This document shows positions 58,183 to 64,000 of a stretch of 64,000 bases of DNA, one piece after another. Position numbers and translations under genes: made by a program. The DNA is taken from contig JADNRV010000226.1 of assembly GCA_015499995.1 (NCBI GenBank), forward strand, positions 1 to 64,000, read 5' to 3'. The stretch is from Flammula alnicola (Eukaryota > Basidiomycota > Agaricomycetes > Agaricales > Strophariaceae). Positions within the stretch are counted from its first letter, which is position 1; the number at the start of each line of letters is the position of its first letter. The notes under the pieces were generated by a model, which worked only from the letters and a program-made list of their open reading frames with translations, was not told the DNA's origin and did no database searches.

Positions 58183-60974
58183 ATGGCCAGCGACAATAAG
58201 GACCTGCAGACAACTCAATATGCCTGCAAGTGTCTCAATATTCGCATAACGTCATCGGCCCCACCATCCCCACCAGAGTACACTCGCGACCCCATTTATA
58301 CCCCAGTTTTTGTTAAGGAAGATGGTATTTCTGCGGTGCGTCTTTCATCTCGAAAAAAATATCCGAACATATCTGTATCTCTTTTCCCTTTTTTAGGTCC
58401 ACCCCCAGGTCACCATTAGGCTTCCCTTGACGGGCGAACCAATACCCGGGACCTCGAAATATTCTCGGTTCACTGCACTAACGTGCCTTTTTTGCGGCCT
58501 AGCTGTATATCGTGTGCACCACGTCATCTCACTGGATGTCGAAGGGAATGGATCAACCATTTTCCCGCCAGAAGACTGGGTGGAGCACGAGATCATGATG
58601 AGCACCAGCGGTTGGATCGATGTGCATAAAGACAGCATAGTAAGTAATAACCCCGTTCTAAGTCTAACAAAATGAGCAAGAGAGGCCGCTCTTTTGTGGG
58701 CTTGTAGCTGCAGCCAGAAGGCGCAGTTATCCCTCTGGTTCATTGCGCTTGGTGCTCAAGTCGAGAGTCCTTGACATGATCTGACTCATTTCATTTTGCA
58801 TTAGGTTGGGAACGCAATCTCTGAAACAGAAAGTTCTTCTTCATACGCGTCTCTTTTCTCTCTTGCTTTGCCACCAACTTCATCTCCATCTCCCGAGTCG
58901 CCAGAATTAGGCGAAGAGGCACTCAGCCATCGAACGAATCCATCACCTGAGGCGCAGAAGCCGGCATATCTTTCGGACCTGCGGCCACTATTCCTACCAC
59001 CTCCCTTTATGTCCTCGCATCCCATCTTCGTTCATTTGGCAGGACTCGCGACCAAAAAATCTCATGAATTACGTGCAGCTGCTCTGCAGCGTGTCGCATA
59101 TTTCGTAAACGCCGAGACCGCCAGAATCGAGATGAAAGAGAAGGAACTTAAATATCAGGTTGAAGCGTTGTGGAAGAGCTTCAGCCATAATCTGGAAAGA
59201 GTACGACAAGAGCATACTCATGGCACGTTGAACATTATGCGCTCTTTCTCACGTCCTAGTCAAGCGAACGGCGTAGCCATTCCTTCGCAAGTTTCTTTCC
59301 CGGTGACGGTTCGGAGTTTCGTTCCGCAGCCTGTTTCTCCCTTGTCCATTGCTCTATCGTCCTCTGCTCCGCGGGTGTCCGCTCTTTCGGCGTCATTAGC
59401 GACCTCGAAGTTTTACTATCCGAGAGATCTCCAGGAGCGCTCGTCCTCGGTCGGCTCAAGCTCAAGTGGTACCTTGTCGACACCCAATTCAGTGTCCTCG
59501 ACGCTCTTGCAAACTGCGCCTAAGGCGGAGGGCTCTAATGTTTTACAGTTTAGGCGAAACATTGATGATAGTATCAACACTCTGGCAAGCTACAAGTACT
59601 TCGTAAACCTCGAGGAGGACATGGCACATTATAAACGTAGCCAGGAAGAGGCGCTGAAGAAGCAACTGGGAGCTAAAGCAGCCAAGCACCCTCATACAAA
59701 CCCGAGTCTGAGCACTAATGGAACCAAGAAGCCTGTTGAGGACCAGCCTGGAGGTTTCCTATCAGCCGCCGCGGATGGTACGAAGCCAAAAGGCGAGACT
59801 ACTCCGTCACGTGCTCGCGATAAAGGGAAGAGAAAGGTCACCTTTGACGTCGAGCTGGCTGTGGTTACTATCCAGAGCGAGAAGGAGGAGAAACACGGGG
59901 AAGGCGCCGATGGCACTGAACATTCTATGGTTTTTGCTCTGGAAGATTTGGAAGATGGAGAACGCGCAAAACTGCCGTCAATCATACCACTGCCACAGGC
60001 TACCCTACCTCTCCTCGACCATCCAGTGTCTCGTCCAGTAGGACCTCGGAATACGTACCTGCATAATAACGCCGCACATGAAACATTCTCGTCGCTTCGA
60101 CCATCTTCCTTGCCAAATCCCTCGCATACTCGACCGTTGCGGAGCCAGCCAGGTGTTGACTCTTTCTCACAGAGTATGATGCTTAGTTTACCGAAAACGG
60201 TTGCAAATACCAACCACTCTGACACTCCATACCGGCCCATTCCATCCTCGTCGCAGATCCCTGTGACCGAGAACGATGCCGTGATCTTGAAACTAGTGGC
60301 GGCTGACACTCCGCGCCATGGGCGAGCCTGCATACCCAAAAGCAAAGCCTGGCAAATCTTTACCTGTCGACAGGACTCTAAAGATAATATTGAACATTCC
60401 AGTATACCCGAGGAAGGGGAAAGCGATGAGGGCTTGTCGAGTACTGCCTCTGTCAGCGCTGCCGAGCTCATGGGGACGAAGCTGAGGCCTAACCAGTCTG
60501 CCGAAGACAAAGCCAGTAAGAATTCTTCTTTTGCCCGCCATCTTTTGAGTGCTAATGGCACCTTTCTCACCAATCATAGATTCCGGCTATGCAAAGCTCC
60601 GCGGTCTGCCTGGATCGATGCCAGTCGATATGGTCATCCGCAATCGGCCACGAGAACTGCTCAGTCTTGCTTCTTACCGACCTCTGACTGTCCTCTCTGA
60701 AGCAAATACTTCTCTGGGCCGTGGCAACAAAGTCGTATCATCTACTGCTATTCGTAGGGCAGTATATGCTGAGCGAGATCGGTTCCGTTCTATGGACCCT
60801 GGTGCTCTTGACTTTGCCACTGAGGAAGACAAGGATGAGGTAGCAAGCGAGGAGAGCGAACATGACCAGCCCAAGGTCGACGACGCCGGCGAGAAGGGCC
60901 GCAAGCAAGCTTTGAAAATTCTTCAAGCTCGAAGTGAACTGCCTGGAGAGGGTATGTGGAGAAGTCTGGCATAA
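58183..60974 (+). CDS. 833-residue conserved hypothetical protein
   Basis: The exons 58183-58335, 58397-58639, 58805-60515 and 60580-60974 close exactly in frame (834 codons with stop). The N-terminus has KCLNIRITS and, in exon 2, a compact domain with IRLPLTGEPIPGTSKYSRFT, CLFCGLAVYRVH (a Cys pair) and DWVEHEIMMSTSGWIDV, resembling a small binding fold found in basidiomycete proteins. Exon 3 starts with a Ser/Pro-rich linker, then a helical coiled segment (HELRAAALQRVAYFVNAETA, ELKYQVEALWKSFSHNLERV). A long disordered Ser/Pro region follows, with a GKRKVTFDVELAVV basic patch. Exon 4 contains DMVIRNRPRELLSLASYRPL and an acidic stretch. The gene looks intact and single-copy. Function unknown; a regulatory or scaffold role is a guess. 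Confidence 0.85.
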
Positions 60975-61758
60975 TACTAGGACAATCGACCGTCCTGGTT
61001 TGTTTTTAATGACGAGAAACCCCAAGGCATGCGGCACATGAAGTGACTTCCACTCCATGCTGAATGATGCCATTGCCTTGTCGCTAGATGTCAATGCGGC
61101 GTTTATTGCTCATTATTTAGATGCAAAATGCGAATCTGTTTTTTATCATCCCGGTTTTGCCTGATATTTGAGCGCTTTGGGACCCAAAGCTGAAGCCTTT
61201 GAGTGTTTGTTGAATGACTGAGTTTGTCATGTTGGTTGTTTTTCTCTTCTTTGCCTTTGTTTTTTGGGGTGAGATGGACAAATGTTTCAGGGCTTTTGAT
61301 AACTCGTCGTTCGCACGCTGAGAGGTAGGGGTGACCGAGGTGGGCAAATCTTTGAAGGCTTTTTGACGGCCTTTGAAAGCTTCTGACAGAAGAGCTCGAT
61401 CATCTGAGAAATCCTAGGGCATTCCTTTAGACCTCATTCTATTGCAATAAATAATAAATATAGAAAACCACCGAAGTGTGGAATGCGATAAGCTTTTCAA
61501 GCAAGGTGATCCAAGCAAGGTCACCAAAGATGGGGCTATCAGTGTATTGCAAAAGTGGTCAGCCGGGGAGGAAGTAATGGAGAAGAGCTTTGAAACTAAA
61601 TAATGAGCAGTTGAACCAATCCCTCTGAAAGTCTTGCTTGGGGGATGGGAGGATTTCTTCATCAAGTTGGTCAAAATATCCATTACTTCCTTCGCAACAT
61701 CAACTCTTCTGCTTAAAATGCTGTGAGTTCTTTCTTTTCTTGATGCCATATCCTTTCT
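60975..61758. other. intergenic, possibly small minus-strand exon
   Basis: A minus frame at 61117-61347 has a basic patch (KTKAKKRKT) followed by VIQQTLKGFSFGSQSAQISG, which could be a terminal exon, but no partner exons were found. The frame at 61414-61749 is unconvincing. Confidence 0.3.
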
Positions 61759-62364
61759 TTGCTAACAACCTCTATTTTCAGACACCACCTCATGTTCCTT
61801 AAAAAATCTGCCTCCCGAGCACCTCGCGTGCTCGAATTACACAATTGTCTGCTGCAGGGCATATTACACGATATCAACGATTATTACCAATATTATGATC
61901 CCATTTATTATCCTGAAATATACGTTCAATATTTCTCAACACCTGAATCTTGCACCACATGGCTCGAAGAAGACTTGAACTCACATGTCACCTCCTGCGC
62001 TACATGTCGATCGTTGGATGGGGGATCGAAGATTCGAGTGCAATGGGTAGCTCCAATTTTTGAACTTTCTGTTGGATCTCAAACCATTCCTTTCAAGCTG
62101 TCGGCCTTGGAAGATTCATGCTATAAGTGCTGTTTCTTGGTTACCAACATTTATTCTCTTCTCAAAAATAGAAAAGCTAATGGAAATCCTGCAAACTTTG
62201 ACTGGTTAGCGAATGAAAATCCCCCATGGCTGATTACGAGTCCTATTTATAGGAGTCGTTCTTTTAACCCAACCCTCCGCAGAAAAACACGTTACGCTTG
62301 GAATACCGCAGGAACAATCTTCCTATTTTGGAATGATGGAATGATGGCATCTTTATATTTATAA
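61759..62364 (+). CDS. hypothetical protein, 190-201 residues
   Basis: A single uninterrupted frame. The better start is probably the internal methionine at about 61792 (MFLKKSASRAPRVLELHNCL), because a pyrimidine tract and CAG precede it (61771-61782), which could be an acceptor. It contains two Cys pairs (SCATCRSLDG and DSCYKCCFLVTNIY) spaced like a small zinc-binding fold. The end is aromatic-rich with a stop at 62362-62364. Unrecognised; it could be a fast-evolving orphan. Confidence 0.45.
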   Translation: MLTTSIFRHHLMFLKKSASRAPRVLELHNCLLQGILHDINDYYQYYDPIYYPEIYVQYFSTPESCTTWLEEDLNSHVTSCATCRSLDGGSKIRVQWVAPIFELSVGSQTIPFKLSALEDSCYKCCFLVTNIYSLLKNRKANGNPANFDWLANENPPWLITSPIYRSRSFNPTLRRKTRYAWNTAGTIFLFWNDGMMASLYL

Positions 62365-64000
62365 TTGGTTTTGATGCGTGTGACTTTTCAGTGTTTAATG
62401 CCTGACGGCAGCCAGGCAATGCCTAGCGGAGTTTAAAATATATGAACTTCTGGCTGCACACCATTGCCACCACCTTTGCCCTTTGTTCTTGCAGACGACA
62501 GCTCATGTGAGGCTTGTGTCATGCTGGGCCCTCATGTGAGGGCTTTAGCAGCAAGACTTAGACTAAGATATGGCAGTATTTACTATAGAGCACGTGCTGC
62601 TGCCGTCTTAGGGACTCTGGCTTGCCACCACCTGCTTATCACCCACTGCTTCCCACCTGCTACCATCGCCATCTGTTGCTCCCCTCACGGCAAACCCATG
62701 GAGCCAACAAGGAACCATGAAAACTGATGCCAGTGAGCCAGAGGGCTCATCAGCACCATTTCACGTCATCAGCAAGCCAGCTACAGAACCCGACGATGCC
62801 AGTGAGGAACGGTGCCCGGAGGAAGCAGGAGCTGACGAATGGCACCAGGTATATGGTCACCACCCCATATCCTGCCGCTAACCCCTGCTAAAGATGCTTA
62901 GTGCGGGGTGTGTGTGAACTACTAGATAATCAAGTAGTTGCTTTCAATAGACTTTGTAAGGTCTATTAAAGAGGTACTATCGAATCCGACTTGCTTCACT
63001 TTTAATAACTACTTTACTACACTCAAACACCCAAATCAATGTTTAGTTGACTTAGTTCGTCCAAGGGGAGGATAATAGTTTTATAATATTGATACCTGAT
63101 AGTAGGTGCGCAATAAAAGAAGGTGTTTAACTATGTAACGACTCAGGCAAGGCCTTAGACACGTTTATAGTCAATGGGTCATTTTAAGTCCAATAGACTT
63201 GTGTAAATTCTGGTCTGGTACTCGGAAACTAGTGCTCTATGCACAAACTGCTAACTGATCTCGCTTGTCTTGTTCTCCAATTGAGAAGATGGCTCTATGC
63301 CCTTTAACTTGTCTTTACTTGTCTCAAAAACTATACTTGTGGAAAGAAGCACGTGGATGTCTTGTCTGCCGACACTACAATCCCTTAACAATGGCCAGAG
63401 GCGCATAGATGCTTTCGTCCACCGACACTACAGTCCAGGTCCCCAGATGTCCTTTGACAAAGGGTAGGTTTTGAACAAGTCACTTAGACAGGTTCCTTGG
63501 CTTATAACTCTCTTTACTTGTCTTGGCGAATCACTTAGACACGCGTTCTCGTCTTAACAGTTCGTTTATATCGTTACTTGGTTTCTTTTTATATTATGGG
63601 ACTCTCGCTTTAAAGCTACTTGGTACTTAGAGGTGAAACACTTAAGATATAACTCTTAAGCGCTTGTATCTCGTGGGTGGTAAATTGCTTGTATTCTACG
63701 GTGTGTCCGGACTTGTAACATTTAGACTACAGTATAAGCTTTACTAAGTGCTAAAAATAGCTCAGGTAAGAAGAATAAGCTTTGTCGTGAGAACATAGGC
63801 GCTCCTAAAGGATTGCATAGGCAAATATTGAATGGAGAAACAAGAACAAAAGACCCTTGATAGTGTGCAATAAGGTTGACTGGGGACAGTCAATATCTAA
63901 GTTGGGGGGAGATGAAGAGACCACGAGCGGCTAGCTAGGGCTCAAGTAATCCTAATAAGGGGAACAAGAGCGCCAATAAACCAGCGTCAGCAGTTGCATC
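62365..64000. other. gene-poor right end
   Basis: No supported gene. A short frame near 62718-62880 (ASEPEGSSAPFHVISKPATE) is isolated. From 62900 the sequence is AT-rich with recurrent CACTTAGACA and CTTGTCTT-like words. A purine tract TTGGGGGGAGATGAAGAG near 63902 could be a polypurine tract of a retroelement lying mostly off the right edge, but no paired LTR is visible. Confidence 0.35.

Noticed and set aside
63880..64000. Possible LTR retroelement start at the right edge
   Set aside because: Only a purine tract is seen; there is no paired LTR or coding sequence in the window.

Overview
The window is fungal nuclear DNA, almost certainly from an agaricomycete (mushroom-forming basidiomycete). 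The evidence is densely spaced spliceosomal introns of about 45-70 bp with GTAAGT/GTGAGT donors, several protein families typical of Agaricomycetes (DUF6534 membrane proteins, expanded G-alpha paralogues, WSC-domain secreted proteins), many multi-copy agaricomycete hypothetical proteins, and Plavaka-like, hAT, Tc1/mariner and PIF/Harbinger debris. Exon borders below were read by eye; where the reading frame closes across every intron I say so.

Layout. 1-1,040: minisatellite of about 102 bp period, then a short 11-12 bp repeat. 1,040-7,785: three genes unusually rich in CCGG (an HMG-like/acidic protein with a broken 3' part, a 977-residue cysteine-cluster and coiled-coil protein, and a proline-rich protein made of tiny phase-0 exons), followed by a 616 bp hAT-type MITE with a perfect 8 bp target duplication. 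8.6-14.6 kb: hypothetical genes and a WSC-domain gene that looks damaged.

15.3-32.6 kb is the housekeeping core: a DUF6534 seven-helix membrane protein (minus), an ISWI chromatin-remodelling ATPase (plus), a second DUF6534 paralogue (minus), the CCT3 (TCP-1 gamma) chaperonin subunit (plus) and a RhoGAP protein (minus). 33.9-35.3 kb is a hypothetical gene with a tandemly duplicated exon. 35.3-37.7 kb holds a decayed G-protein alpha subunit that has lost most of its nucleotide-binding core, abutted by a hAT transposase relic.

38-64 kb is accessory and repeat-rich: an intact unknown gene between direct repeats, a Tc1/mariner-type DDE transposase killed by a nonsense codon, two TE-associated hypothetical genes (one frameshifted and truncated), an apparently intact Zn2Cys6 regulator with a C-terminal zinc cluster, and then a striking 4.3 kb mosaic (about 48.4-52.7 kb) of same-strand, intron-containing fragments of phospholipase C-delta and clathrin heavy chain, with scrambled and repeated exons. 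After that come Plavaka-like fragments, a TA-flanked mariner MITE inside a gene, a 537 bp PIF/Harbinger MITE with inverted repeats of about 100 bp, an intact 833-residue conserved unknown gene, and a final gene-poor 1.6 kb. The most unusual items are the gene-fragment mosaic, the gutted G-alpha, and the CCGG-rich three-gene cassette.
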